Origin: Treponema vincentii
GTDB taxonomy: Bacteria; Spirochaetota; Spirochaetia; Treponematales; Treponemataceae
DNA length: 64,000 nucleotides
Reading direction: 5' to 3'
Assembly (NCBI RefSeq): GCF_018336815.1
Contig: NZ_CP050497.1
Coordinates: 372,001-436,000 of the forward strand
Of this stretch, positions 44,777 through 53,716 are shown piece after piece. The notes below the pieces were generated by a model. The model made no database searches, had not been told where the DNA came from, and saw only the letters and a program-made list of their open reading frames with translations. Position numbers and translations under genes: made by a program. Within the stretch, counting starts at the first letter, position 1, and each line of letters begins with the position of its first letter.

Positions 44777-45769
44777 CTATCGCTTGCGGAAAATACCGGT
44801 TAGATTGCTCGAAAAGCCTTTCCCGGAAAATCCGCGAGATGCAACAATAATAAGCAGTAACATGCCGACCGGTATATCAAGATACTGAGTATTGACTCCT
44901 GCCATCGATAAACCGAATCGCATAATTCCGATTACCAGCGCAGAAAGCGCCGTCCCGAAAATACTGCCACTCCCCCCGGTAATTGCCGTACCGCCGAGTA
45001 CGACGGCCGTTATAATCGGCAGAGTTAATTCTTTACCAAAGTCAGCCTTTGCGGTACCGAGATATGAGGTAAGTACAATCCCGGCGATTGCCGCACCGGC
45101 CCCGGAAAGCGCATACGTCGTCATCTTGATAAATCGCGTATTTACCCCGGAAAATTCGGCAGCATTCGAGTTAATACCGCACAAATACACGGAACGTCCG
45201 TAGGCAGTACGGTGCAGAATAATATAGGCAATTATTGCCATAATTAAAAACAATAAAATTTGAGAAGGAATAATTCCAAAAAAACGGAACTGCGTAACTG
45301 CCGTAAATGCAGCAGGGAAACCGCTAATACCCTTGTACAATTCAACCTTTGCAATACGGGTAATCGAAACCGCTAAACCGGAATATAAAAACGAACCGCC
45401 GAGTGTTACAACCATGGGCGGTACATTGGTATACGCAATGATAAAACCGCTTAACAGTCCGCACAGTATACCTGCAATAATCGCAAGCAAACAGGCCACA
45501 TAGATATTTACACCGCTTTGAAAAAATACGCCTATAACAATCGATGAAAGGCCGACTATTGAACCTGCTTGAATATCCATCCCGCCGGCAATAATAACCA
45601 TCGTTACAAAAAGCGAGATGATGCAGATCGAAATAAAGTCATTGATTGAACCGAGCAGTACAATCGGACGTAAAAAGCGCGGGTTCAACATACCGAATAA
45701 GATAATTTCGCATACAATAACGGCAATCAGCAATAATTCATTTGTAAAAGCAAACCGTTTCTTTCCCAT
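44777..45769 (-). CDS. lsrD: Autoinducer-2 ABC transporter permease LsrD
   Basis: A 330-aa BPD_transp_2 family permease with about ten helices. GGMDIQAGSIVGLSSI, then NSNAAEFSGVNTRFIKM, and the closing VLGGTAITGGSGSIFGTALSALVIGIM are typical of RbsC/LsrC/LsrD. It lies 4 nt after lsrC and should form the heterodimeric AI-2 channel with it. The assignment as D rather than C is by order. Confidence 0.9.
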   Translation of the reverse strand: MGKKRFAFTNELLLIAVIVCEIILFGMLNPRFLRPIVLLGSINDFISICIISLFVTMVIIAGGMDIQAGSIVGLSSIVIGVFFQSGVNIYVACLLAIIAGILCGLLSGFIIAYTNVPPMVVTLGGSFLYSGLAVSITRIAKVELYKGISGFPAAFTAVTQFRFFGIIPSQILLFLIMAIIAYIILHRTAYGRSVYLCGINSNAAEFSGVNTRFIKMTTYALSGAGAAIAGIVLTSYLGTAKADFGKELTLPIITAVVLGGTAITGGSGSIFGTALSALVIGIMRFGLSMAGVNTQYLDIPVGMLLLIIVASRGFSGKGFSSNLTGIFRKR

Positions 45770-45773
45770 ATAG

Positions 45774-46778
45774 CTACCTACTCTCCGTTCCGGCTGTCTT
45801 TGCTAAGAGGCGCGTTCTCCGTGCCTTTTCAGCCGCATAATGCTGTACCAGCCCGTCTATCGTAACAATCGTGATCAATAAAATACCGGTAATCGTGCTG
45901 TCATAATCGGAAGAAAATTTTAAAAATACGAGGATGCGGTCTATCGACGCCATGATGATGGCTCCTATCAGCGCGCCGAACAACGAACCTACACCGCCGG
46001 ACAGACTGATGCCGCCTAGAACGCAGGCCGCAATCGCTTTCATTTCGTAACCGTTTCCTGCAATCGGCGTAACAAATCCGATGCGGCTTACATAGATACA
46101 ACCGGCTGCGGCGGCAAAGAACGAACTGAGCACAAAGGCGCTTATCCGCGTGCGTTTTACGGGAATGCCGACCAGCTCAGCGCCGCCGATATTGTCCCCT
46201 ACGGCATAAAAATTTCGTCCTATGGCAATACGCCGCAGCAACAGTGAACCACCGACTGCGATAATGAATGTTGCCAAGTAAATGTAAGTGATACCGCCGA
46301 CAGTCGCTTGACTGACCGCCTTGTACTCAAACGGAATGTTTTCAACCCATTTTCCGCCGGTATAGACATAGATAAGACCGCGGATAACACCGTTCATACC
46401 AAGTGTCATAATAATGGAAGGAATGCCGAGATATACGAGCCCATAGCCGTTTATGAGTCCGCATACAATACCGATTCCGACAGCTGCTAAAATAGCAAGC
46501 GACCACGGACTGCCGTCACGAATTAACGTTGCGCTTACCGCAGCAGTCAACCCCATCACTGCACCGACTGAAACGTCGATTTCACCGATAATCAGTACAA
46601 ATGCGATACCGATAGACAAAAGCGCAAATACGACGCTTGAGTTTACCGTCTGCATTAAATTTCGCGTACCGAGAAAATCGGGATTAACAATACCGACAAG
46701 AAGAAAAAGTATAACTACTACCGCAAGCGAAAAGAGGCTTCTTGCCTTAAAAATCCGCTTAAAGGATATATACTGCAT
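45774..46778 (-). CDS. lsrC: Autoinducer-2 ABC transporter permease LsrC
   Basis: A 334-aa BPD_transp_2 family permease, about ten helices, with GEIDVSVGAVMGLTAAVSA, NIGGAELVGIPVKRTRI and CVLGGISLSGGVGSLFGALIGA. Its ATG follows the lsrA stop with no gap (TAAATG). It pairs with LsrD to form the membrane part of the AI-2 importer. Confidence 0.9.
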   Translation of the reverse strand: MQYISFKRIFKARSLFSLAVVVILFLLVGIVNPDFLGTRNLMQTVNSSVVFALLSIGIAFVLIIGEIDVSVGAVMGLTAAVSATLIRDGSPWSLAILAAVGIGIVCGLINGYGLVYLGIPSIIMTLGMNGVIRGLIYVYTGGKWVENIPFEYKAVSQATVGGITYIYLATFIIAVGGSLLLRRIAIGRNFYAVGDNIGGAELVGIPVKRTRISAFVLSSFFAAAAGCIYVSRIGFVTPIAGNGYEMKAIAACVLGGISLSGGVGSLFGALIGAIIMASIDRILVFLKFSSDYDSTITGILLITIVTIDGLVQHYAAEKARRTRLLAKTAGTESR

Positions 46779-48281
46779 TTATCCAACCATCCCTTTTTCT
46801 ACACCGAATGAAGCAGCCATCAGCGCCTGTTCGTTTATTTCATCTTTTGAAAATTCATGATTAATTCTACCACGGTACATGGTAACGACCCGATCGCTCA
46901 TCGTAATGATTTCTTCCATATCGGAACTGATCAGTAAGATAGCTACGCCTGTTTTTTTAAGCTCTTTGATAATCGCGTACACATCACTGCGAGCTCCCGC
47001 ATCAACACCGCGCGTCGGTTCGTCAAGAATAACAAGGTGCGGATTTGTAGAAAAACATCTTCCGATAATCACTTTTTGCTGATTGCCGCCGGAAAGAGAA
47101 CCCATTATCTGGCCGTCGCCGGTAACTTTAATATGAAATTCATCGATGTATTTTTTTGCAAGCGATTTTTCTTGTACGGTATTGATAAGCATTCGCTTTA
47201 ACGTTGTAAGTCTTATGGAAGTAATATTATTACGCACCGTTGTCAATTTAAAAATCCCGTTTAAAAACCGGTCTTCGGGAAGATAATTGATCCCCTTTGC
47301 AATGATCCGCTTAGTCTTCAACCCCGTAATATCTTCTCCGTTTAAATACACTTTTCCGCCCAGCACCTTATCGCGGCCGTAAAGCGTCGTTGCGAGCTCC
47401 GTTTTACCGGCTCCTACGACACCGGTCATACCGAGAACTTCTCCGGGATAGACATCAAGATTGACATCGGCAAAACCGTAACCGCTGAGATTTTTAAGTG
47501 AAAGTACCGGCTCTTTTTTTTCGGCTTCCGTCGTATCAATCGTTTCTTCTTCGAGCATTTTTTCGACACTTTCAGGTGCGAGCCCTTTTAACAACATATC
47601 GTATGTAAAGTCTTTGGTGTCGCCATCCATCGTAATAGTACCATCTATCAAAAGCGCAATGCGGTTTGCTATAGCAAATACTTCATTTAAACGATGTGTT
47701 ATATAAATGACGCCGACTTTCTTTTTTTTCAATTCGGCGATAATGTTAAAAAGAGAGTTAACCTCTTCAAACGTAAGTGAAGACGTCGGTTCGTCAAAAA
47801 ACATGATGCGCGCCTCACGCATCAGACCGCGTAAGATTTCTACCAACTGCTGTTCCGCAATCGAGAGCGTACGCGCTGTTCTATCAAAATCGAGCTTCCA
47901 GCCGAGCTGCTGTATAATATCCATAAGACGCTTATGAAGTTCTTTCTTTTTACCGGGAATCCCCATCAAAATATTTTCTTCAAGCGTCATATTTGAAAAA
48001 AGCATCGGCTCCTGCGGTATAAGATATACTCCCGCATGCAGCGAGGCCGATGGACTTCCGAAATGAATAGGTTTTCCGTCTACAAGGATATCTCCGCTTT
48101 CCGGTCTGTTTATTCCCATAATGGTCTTTACCAGCGTGCTTTTACCGGCGCCGTTACCTCCGATAAGGGCAAGGATGTCTCCCGGGTAGACATTAAGGTC
48201 AACGCCTTTAAGTACGGCATTGGAACCGAAAGATTTATAGATTTTCTTTACCGACAGCAACGGCGCTGCGTTTTCATCCAT
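46779..48281 (-). CDS. lsrA: Autoinducer-2 ABC transporter ATP-binding protein LsrA
   Basis: A 500-aa tandem ATPase of the sugar-importer type. The first domain has GGNGAGKSTL, LSIAEQQLVEI, IMFFDEPTSSL. The second has GVVGAGKTEL, LSGGNQQKVIIGR, LVILDEPTRGVD, as in LsrA/RbsA. I chose ATG 48281-48279 (MDENAAPLL) with GAGAGG upstream over a longer frame to 48386. It is the first gene of lsrACDBF, divergent from lsrR across about 300 nt. Confidence 0.92.
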   Translation of the reverse strand: MDENAAPLLSVKKIYKSFGSNAVLKGVDLNVYPGDILALIGGNGAGKSTLVKTIMGINRPESGDILVDGKPIHFGSPSASLHAGVYLIPQEPMLFSNMTLEENILMGIPGKKKELHKRLMDIIQQLGWKLDFDRTARTLSIAEQQLVEILRGLMREARIMFFDEPTSSLTFEEVNSLFNIIAELKKKKVGVIYITHRLNEVFAIANRIALLIDGTITMDGDTKDFTYDMLLKGLAPESVEKMLEEETIDTTEAEKKEPVLSLKNLSGYGFADVNLDVYPGEVLGMTGVVGAGKTELATTLYGRDKVLGGKVYLNGEDITGLKTKRIIAKGINYLPEDRFLNGIFKLTTVRNNITSIRLTTLKRMLINTVQEKSLAKKYIDEFHIKVTGDGQIMGSLSGGNQQKVIIGRCFSTNPHLVILDEPTRGVDAGARSDVYAIIKELKKTGVAILLISSDMEEIITMSDRVVTMYRGRINHEFSKDEINEQALMAASFGVEKGMVG

Positions 48282-48382
48282 AGGTTGTTTCCTCTCTCGC
48301 TCAAGAGTAAAAATTAAAGAACTTTTGTTCTTGATATGAACATTTATCAATAAATTAAGTATAAGACGAAAAAAACGATTTG

Positions 48383-48442
48383 TCAAATGTATATTTGATA
48401 AAATAGCAAAATTTCAGCGAGATAGAGATTTCTTGCTATTTT
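48383..48442. promoter_or_regulatory. Candidate LsrR operators in the lsrA-lsrR intergenic region
   Basis: TCAAAT-GTAT-ATTTGA (48383-48398) is a short operator-like palindrome, and AAAATAGCAA/TTGCTATTTT (48400-48409, 48433-48442) a wider one. Both lie between the divergent starts. They fit regulator binding, but no consensus can be tested here. Confidence 0.45.
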
Positions 48443-48579
48443 AAAGTTTTATCAATTAATTTATGAAGAAAACGAATATTTAGTCCTAATAATCTGTTAG
48501 TTAAATCTTGTTTTTTTAGATCTAATGTGATAATATGTTCATAGTGTGATATTTTGTTCGTTTGGGAGAAAAAAATACA

Positions 48580-49506
48580 ATGGCGGATGATTGGGAAAAA
48601 GAGCTTATCGTACGTATTGCATGGTATTATTACATACAAAAGAAAACGCAAAAAGAAATAGCTGATATGCTCGGTATTTCCCGTATGCGTGTTATAAGAT
48701 TGCTTGAAAAGGCTGAACGGGAAAACGTTGTGCAAATCAGCATTCATAACGATTTTAGAGGCAGGTTGAAAACTGAGCAAGAGCTGATCGATATCTACCG
48801 GCTTGATGATGCCTTTGTAATCCCTTCCGATGAACGTCATACCTCCGAAACGCTTAACGATGCGGTTGCGAAGGCGGCTGCCATGTACATCGACGAACAC
48901 TTTTCCGACACACCCATCATCAATATCGGATATGGTGATACGACCGGACGGTTTATGAACTATTTTTCGCAAATTTCAAAAAAGAAACCGACGTATATCT
49001 CGCTCACCGGTGGCGTTAGTATTTATCTGCTCAATACACAGCTCTCTGCCGGAAATGCATCACTCTACCTTATTCCTGCCCCTTTCGTTGCATCGACAAA
49101 AGAAATTGTTGACGCAATAAAAAAGGAAACAGCCGTTATTGAAATTTCGCGGATGCACCCGACGGCAAGTTGTTCGGTTATCGGTATCGGCGGTATGGAT
49201 GATAATGCGACTGTTATTAAGTCCGGTATCATACAAAAAAACGATTTCGATTTTCTCAAAATGCGCGGCGCTGCGGGTGATGTGCTTGCTCATTTTTTTG
49301 ACGAAAACGGAACTTTTATTCCGGTTTCTACCGAAGAACGCCTTATTACGTATTCACCGGAAGCATTAAAGAAACTGCACAATGTCATTGCTGTTGCTGC
49401 AGGAACGGTCAAACGCCCCGCAATCAGAGCGGCGCTTCGGGGACAGTATCCGAATATTCTCATAACGGATGAAACGACTGCACAATGGCTCATTGAAAAT
49501 AAATAA
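48580..49506 (+). CDS. lsrR: LsrR-like SorC/DeoR-family transcriptional regulator
   Basis: A 308-aa regulator. The N-terminal helix-turn-helix is YYIQKKTQKEIADMLGISRMRVIRLLEKA. It is followed by the sugar-binding domain of SorC/LsrR proteins (NIGYGDTTGRFMNYF, HPTASCSVIGIGGM, GAAGDVLAHFFDENG). LsrR represses the lsr genes until phospho-AI-2 binds. ATG 48580 has GGGAG upstream; TTG 48562 is less likely. It is divergent from lsrA and 20 nt before lsrK. Confidence 0.9.
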   Translation: MADDWEKELIVRIAWYYYIQKKTQKEIADMLGISRMRVIRLLEKAERENVVQISIHNDFRGRLKTEQELIDIYRLDDAFVIPSDERHTSETLNDAVAKAAAMYIDEHFSDTPIINIGYGDTTGRFMNYFSQISKKKPTYISLTGGVSIYLLNTQLSAGNASLYLIPAPFVASTKEIVDAIKKETAVIEISRMHPTASCSVIGIGGMDDNATVIKSGIIQKNDFDFLKMRGAAGDVLAHFFDENGTFIPVSTEERLITYSPEALKKLHNVIAVAAGTVKRPAIRAALRGQYPNILITDETTAQWLIENK

Positions 49507-49526
49507 AGGATTATTGGGAGATAATT

Positions 49527-51101
49527 ATGAGTGAAAAGTATTTGATGGCTATAGATGCCGGTACGGGGAGTGTTCGCGCTGTCATTTTTGATGTAAAAGG
49601 AAATCAAATCGAATGCGTGCAGCAAGAATGGGAACATCTTGAAGATCCGAAATATCCCGGGAGTATGAACTTCGATTGGGGAAAAAATTGGGACTATGCG
49701 CGCCGCTGTATCGCCGGGGTAATGGAAAAATCACACATCAACAATGCCGACATCGTTGCCGTTTCGACAACTTGTATGCGCGAAGGGATTATCTTATACG
49801 ATAAGACAGGAAAAGAAATCTGGGCATGTGCCAATGTCGATGCGCGTAGTACCGACGAAGTGGTACAGCTTAAAAAAAAGTCGCTCTCCCTTGAACATGA
49901 ACTCTACCTTGAGACCGGACAAACGTATTCGCTCAGTGCGTTGCCGCGTATCCTTTGGGTAAAAAATAATTTGCCGGAAGTATATGAGAACATTGCTTCT
50001 ATCGGTATGTTTAACGACTGGCTCATCTATAAAATGAGCGGGAAACTGGTTGTGGAACCGAGTAACGGCTCTACAAGCGGGCTTTTTTCATTGACAAAGC
50101 GGACATGGGATAAAACGATTGCAGAGCGTTGCGGTCTTAAAAGCGATATCTTCCCGCCGGTACAGGAATGCGGTACGCTCGTTTCCCACGTCAGCAAAGA
50201 GGGCGCTAAAGAAACCGGATTGAAAGAAGGAACCCCTATTATTGTCGGCGGCGGAGATGCTCAGCTCGGCACAATCGGAGTCGGCGTAACGGAAGCGAAC
50301 GAAGCGGCTGTTTTCGGCGGGACATTTTGGCAATATGAATATAACACCGCAAGCGGAAGCATATCGGACGACTGCGATATACGGGTGAACTGCCATGTAC
50401 AGCCGAACCTTTGGCAGTATGAAGCGCTTGCATTTAAGCCCGGCCTGATGATGCGCTGGTATCGCGACGGATTTTGTACTGAAGAACAAAAAGAAGCTGC
50501 CGCGCAAGGTAAAGATGTCTATGCGCTGATGGATGAACGCGCCGAAAAAATCCCGGTCGGTTCGAACGGTATGTTCTGCACATTTAGCGATGTTATGAAT
50601 TTTTCTGCATGGCGCCATGCAGCCCCTACGTTTACGAACTTCACCTTTGAAGCGGAGCTGTTCAATAAATATACCTTTTATCGTTCCATCCTCGAAAGCA
50701 CTGCGCTGATCACTTACGGTCATATGCAACTCGTTGCATCAAAAGGCGGCGGAATGCCGTCCGCGGTAACGTTCGGCGGCGGAGCTGCGAAGAGCCGGTT
50801 GTGGGCGCAAATCGTATGCGATGCACTCGGTGTTCCATTGCGCATACCGGTCGTAAAAGAAGCAACCGCGCTTGGGGCGGCAATGCTTGCGGCGACAGGT
50901 GTCGGTATATACGGCAGCATAAAAGAAGCGGCGGCGGCGATGGTGAAAATCGAAACGACACTACAGCCGAATATGGAACATCATAAAAAATACATGGAAA
51001 TGTATAAAATATGGCGGAATATATACGATGCCCAACTCGATTTGAGCGATCGTGGCATCACGCAGTACATGTGGGTTGCGCCGGGCATTACCGGAAAATA
51101 G
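49527..51101 (+). CDS. lsrK: Autoinducer-2 kinase LsrK
   Basis: A 524-aa FGGY-family kinase that phosphorylates AI-2 on entry. MAIDAGTGSVRAVIFD, SMNFDWGKNW, TCMREGI, ACANVDARS, PSNGSTSGL, VGGGDAQLG and VFGGTFWQ follow E. coli LsrK closely along the whole chain. The late FGGGAAKSRLWAQI is the ATP-site motif. It directly follows lsrR, as in lsrRK of enteric bacteria. Confidence 0.94.
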   Translation: MSEKYLMAIDAGTGSVRAVIFDVKGNQIECVQQEWEHLEDPKYPGSMNFDWGKNWDYARRCIAGVMEKSHINNADIVAVSTTCMREGIILYDKTGKEIWACANVDARSTDEVVQLKKKSLSLEHELYLETGQTYSLSALPRILWVKNNLPEVYENIASIGMFNDWLIYKMSGKLVVEPSNGSTSGLFSLTKRTWDKTIAERCGLKSDIFPPVQECGTLVSHVSKEGAKETGLKEGTPIIVGGGDAQLGTIGVGVTEANEAAVFGGTFWQYEYNTASGSISDDCDIRVNCHVQPNLWQYEALAFKPGLMMRWYRDGFCTEEQKEAAAQGKDVYALMDERAEKIPVGSNGMFCTFSDVMNFSAWRHAAPTFTNFTFEAELFNKYTFYRSILESTALITYGHMQLVASKGGGMPSAVTFGGGAAKSRLWAQIVCDALGVPLRIPVVKEATALGAAMLAATGVGIYGSIKEAAAAMVKIETTLQPNMEHHKKYMEMYKIWRNIYDAQLDLSDRGITQYMWVAPGITGK

Positions 51102-51104
51102 ACG

Positions 51105-51262
51105 GGAACTTCTAAAAACTTCAGGTTTTAGAAGTTTTCTTTAGATGTAACTTGCGATGTTTTAATTTAAGTCATTATATTATAAAGACTTAAATTAAAA
51201 CTCGACGGGCACCTCTATTCCGAAGGATGCGAAGCAAATCTAACCGAGTTTTTAGAGGTGCC
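51105..51262. repeat. Family C composite element between lsrK and the cupin gene
   Basis: Three hairpins: GGGAACTTCTAAAAAC/GGTTTTAGAAGTTTTC; GTTTTAATTTAAGTC/GACTTAAATTAAAAC (perfect); GGGCACCTCT/AGAGGTGCCC with the spacer AAGGATGCGAAGCAAATC. It parallels the copy at 44572 with compensating arm changes. Confidence 0.75.
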
Positions 51263-51284
51263 CAGAGCATAATAGGAGAATAAT

Positions 51285-51638
51285 ATGTTTATAGTAGATG
51301 AAAAGGATAAAGAGTATCGTTTTCAGGATCACGGGCCGAAGTATTTGATGAAAGGCCCTCGAATGAATTTTGCGATAGTGCAGTTTCAACCGGGACAGGA
51401 TTTTAGAGCGCATTATCACGACATAATGGAAGAAAATTTTTATATCCTTGAAGGTGAGGTAGATATTGTTGTCGATAACGTCGTGCATCATCTGACAAAG
51501 GGACAATTCATCCATATTGAACCTAAGGAAGTTCATTATGTTATCAATCGATCAAATGCCGTGATGCGCATGGTGTCGACGCTTGCTCCTTATCAAGACA
51601 ACGATAAGATTGAGGTGGATAATCCCGTCATTAATTGA
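51285..51638 (+). CDS. Cupin-domain protein linked to the AI-2 locus
   Basis: A 117-aa single-domain cupin. Metal ligands His43, His45, Glu49 or Glu50 (HYHDIMEE) and His84 (KEVHYVIN) are visible, with the strand YILEGEVDIVVDN between. It follows lsrK on the same strand. The window has no lsrG, the phospho-AI-2 isomerase that normally acts before LsrF. This cupin could supply that step, but this is only inference from context. An AATAGGAGAATAAT site precedes the ATG. Confidence 0.75.
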   Translation: MFIVDEKDKEYRFQDHGPKYLMKGPRMNFAIVQFQPGQDFRAHYHDIMEENFYILEGEVDIVVDNVVHHLTKGQFIHIEPKEVHYVINRSNAVMRMVSTLAPYQDNDKIEVDNPVIN

Positions 51639-51677
51639 AGAGTTTTAAATTAGAAAAATTTTATGGAGGAGGTATAT

Positions 51678-53453
51678 ATGAATAAGTGGAAGAAACAGGG
51701 AATCCGACTGATATTTACAGCGGCATTCATCGCAATTCTCGCATCTTGCGTATCGACCCGCGCTACAGTACTGACTGATCGTGTTCGTGTCATTCGAAAT
51801 CAGGAAGACATGAACGCACTGCTTGGTTTTAACGGCGGGTGGTCGGCAAACAGTACCATCGGTTTTTTGAACGGTGATATCCGCGAATGGAAAGCGGCCG
51901 ATACGGGTTTGCCGTTTGACGGTGTCGTCATCGAACGCGGTGCAGACGTCAAAGTGTGCGTACCCGGTAAAGTTATATCTTACGGACAAAAAACACTTTT
52001 CGTTCCGGCAGGAAAATTTATTAAAGTAAAATCGGGGGCAAAGCTTCAAATATGGAGCGGAAAAACCGTCAATGATTTCGATACGTTTCATTTTATCGTC
52101 GGCGGTACCGGAACAAGCAATCCTGAAGTGTCGCAAAAAGCAAATGACACGGCCGCGACAAGTGTTTTAAACGATACGTTCAATCATGCGATCGATGTCG
52201 ATAAGGGTGGTACGCTCATACTCGGTTCAAACAATGCAAACGCAAACGATTCAGCAGTTCTCTGGCTTGCAGACGGCAGATCCGTCGGAGCAGATGGGAA
52301 TCCGAGTCCGTACGCGGGTTCAATCCGCATTGACGGTGATCTCCAAATTTCATGCGGTGCCGGTGCAGGCGTTGCCAAAATCCGCACGGTACGAAATCTC
52401 AGAGGCGGCGGTTCGACGTTGATAGGACAAGGTAGATTGTACATTCACGGATTAAATAAAATACACGGAAACGCAATCTTTGCAATCAACGAATTCGACC
52501 GCGGAGAGTATTCCGACGGTATGGATTGGATCGACGAACCGTTTATTAAACTCGGTACGATCGAAATCGTTGCAGAAGGAATTGAAGGCATCTACAATCC
52601 CGATGGCACTGTCGACGGAAGCCCCGGTTATAGAAACAACGCGACGGCAGGCTTTTACTACGTCGCTCCAAGCGGTACAATCGATGTCGATCATATGATC
52701 GTAAAATGCAATAACAAGGGAACGACAGCGGATGCAACCGTTGCATTGGCGAATTTTAATACCGCACGCGGTATTCTCGGCGGTAAAGTAACGGAGACAG
52801 GACCGAAAGCTCGCTTGGGCAATGTATATGTCTACAATGCAGCCGAAAAAGACAAAGACGGTCCGCTTTCCGCGATATACACCGTGCAAGGTGTTTTCGA
52901 GGCGACTGTCGACGGCAAGGTAAAAGTGGAATGTCCGAACAGAGGAGCCGCTGCAATCGTCGCGACAGGGCATAATCGATGGACGGGTGCGGAAAAAACA
53001 ATTTCGAGGATGGGTTCGGTAGAAGTGACTGCAAAAGGAAAAAACGCATTTTTTCAAAGTGCAGCCTTTGATGGCTTCGGCACCTATGTAAAAGGTGATG
53101 TCAAAATCAGCGGATACAATGACGGAAAAATTGCTCCGTTTATCGGCGCGGTACCGCCGGGACCCGATATGGGAAAAGGCGGCAAGCCCGGTATTGCTCC
53201 TGAGGCAGAAGACGTACGCAATGAACAGTTTATCGTTCAAGGTGGTATCGTCGATATAGGCGGAAAAGTATCGGTTGAAAATACGAATAAAAATTTCTAC
53301 GTTCTCGTAAGCAACGAAAAAGGCGCGACGACGACGGTAGGTTCTCTGTCAATCAACGGAACGCCTATCAGTGCAAATGAAAATGCATCGTCAATCGGAG
53401 TAACGGGGCAATCTCGCTTTATAAACGAAGGTACATTTACGATTAAACAGTAA
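51678..53453 (+). CDS. Large putative lipoprotein, beta-helix-like, function unknown
   Basis: A 591-aa protein with a lipoprotein signal (LIFTAAFIAILASC, Cys about 23). The mature part has many short Gly/Asn-turned strands (GTIDVDHMIVKCNNKG, LGNVYVYNAAEKD, MGSVEVTAKGKNAFF). These look like a right-handed beta-helix or pectate-lyase-type surface protein. No catalytic motif is recognised. I chose ATG 51678, since GGAGGAGG lies just before it; ATG 51663 is inside that site. It follows the cupin gene by 39 nt and has its own terminator. Confidence 0.75.
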   Translation: MNKWKKQGIRLIFTAAFIAILASCVSTRATVLTDRVRVIRNQEDMNALLGFNGGWSANSTIGFLNGDIREWKAADTGLPFDGVVIERGADVKVCVPGKVISYGQKTLFVPAGKFIKVKSGAKLQIWSGKTVNDFDTFHFIVGGTGTSNPEVSQKANDTAATSVLNDTFNHAIDVDKGGTLILGSNNANANDSAVLWLADGRSVGADGNPSPYAGSIRIDGDLQISCGAGAGVAKIRTVRNLRGGGSTLIGQGRLYIHGLNKIHGNAIFAINEFDRGEYSDGMDWIDEPFIKLGTIEIVAEGIEGIYNPDGTVDGSPGYRNNATAGFYYVAPSGTIDVDHMIVKCNNKGTTADATVALANFNTARGILGGKVTETGPKARLGNVYVYNAAEKDKDGPLSAIYTVQGVFEATVDGKVKVECPNRGAAAIVATGHNRWTGAEKTISRMGSVEVTAKGKNAFFQSAAFDGFGTYVKGDVKISGYNDGKIAPFIGAVPPGPDMGKGGKPGIAPEAEDVRNEQFIVQGGIVDIGGKVSVENTNKNFYVLVSNEKGATTTVGSLSINGTPISANENASSIGVTGQSRFINEGTFTIKQ

Positions 53454-53482
53454 TCCGCGCATAGAACGAATACTTTAACGCT

Positions 53483-53517
53483 AACGGCCGTGCATAACGC
53501 GCGGCCGTTTTTTTTAT
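53483..53517 (+). terminator. Terminator after the large lipoprotein gene
   Basis: AACGGCCG/CGGCCGTT around GTGCATAACGC-type loop bases, followed by a run of eight T. Confidence 0.85.
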
Positions 53518-53716
53518 TCGTGCGGTATCTCCTTGGTAGAAATGTTGCTTAATCTATTTTGCCTAACCGGTCCCGCTTAGGCAAGGGGGATACCATCTCT
53601 CTTCTCTGTCCACAATGTCTTGTTTTTCTAATTGACCTTTCAGCGATAGTGTGAGAAAATAGAAAAGATGTTCTCATCGTAACAAACCAAATCTACAGAT
53701 GAGGGTCAGAAGGAGT

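Noticed and set aside
52452-53240. Antisense ORF over the large lipoprotein
   Set aside because: Cys/Arg/Phe-rich shadow translation without RBS or recognisable domain.
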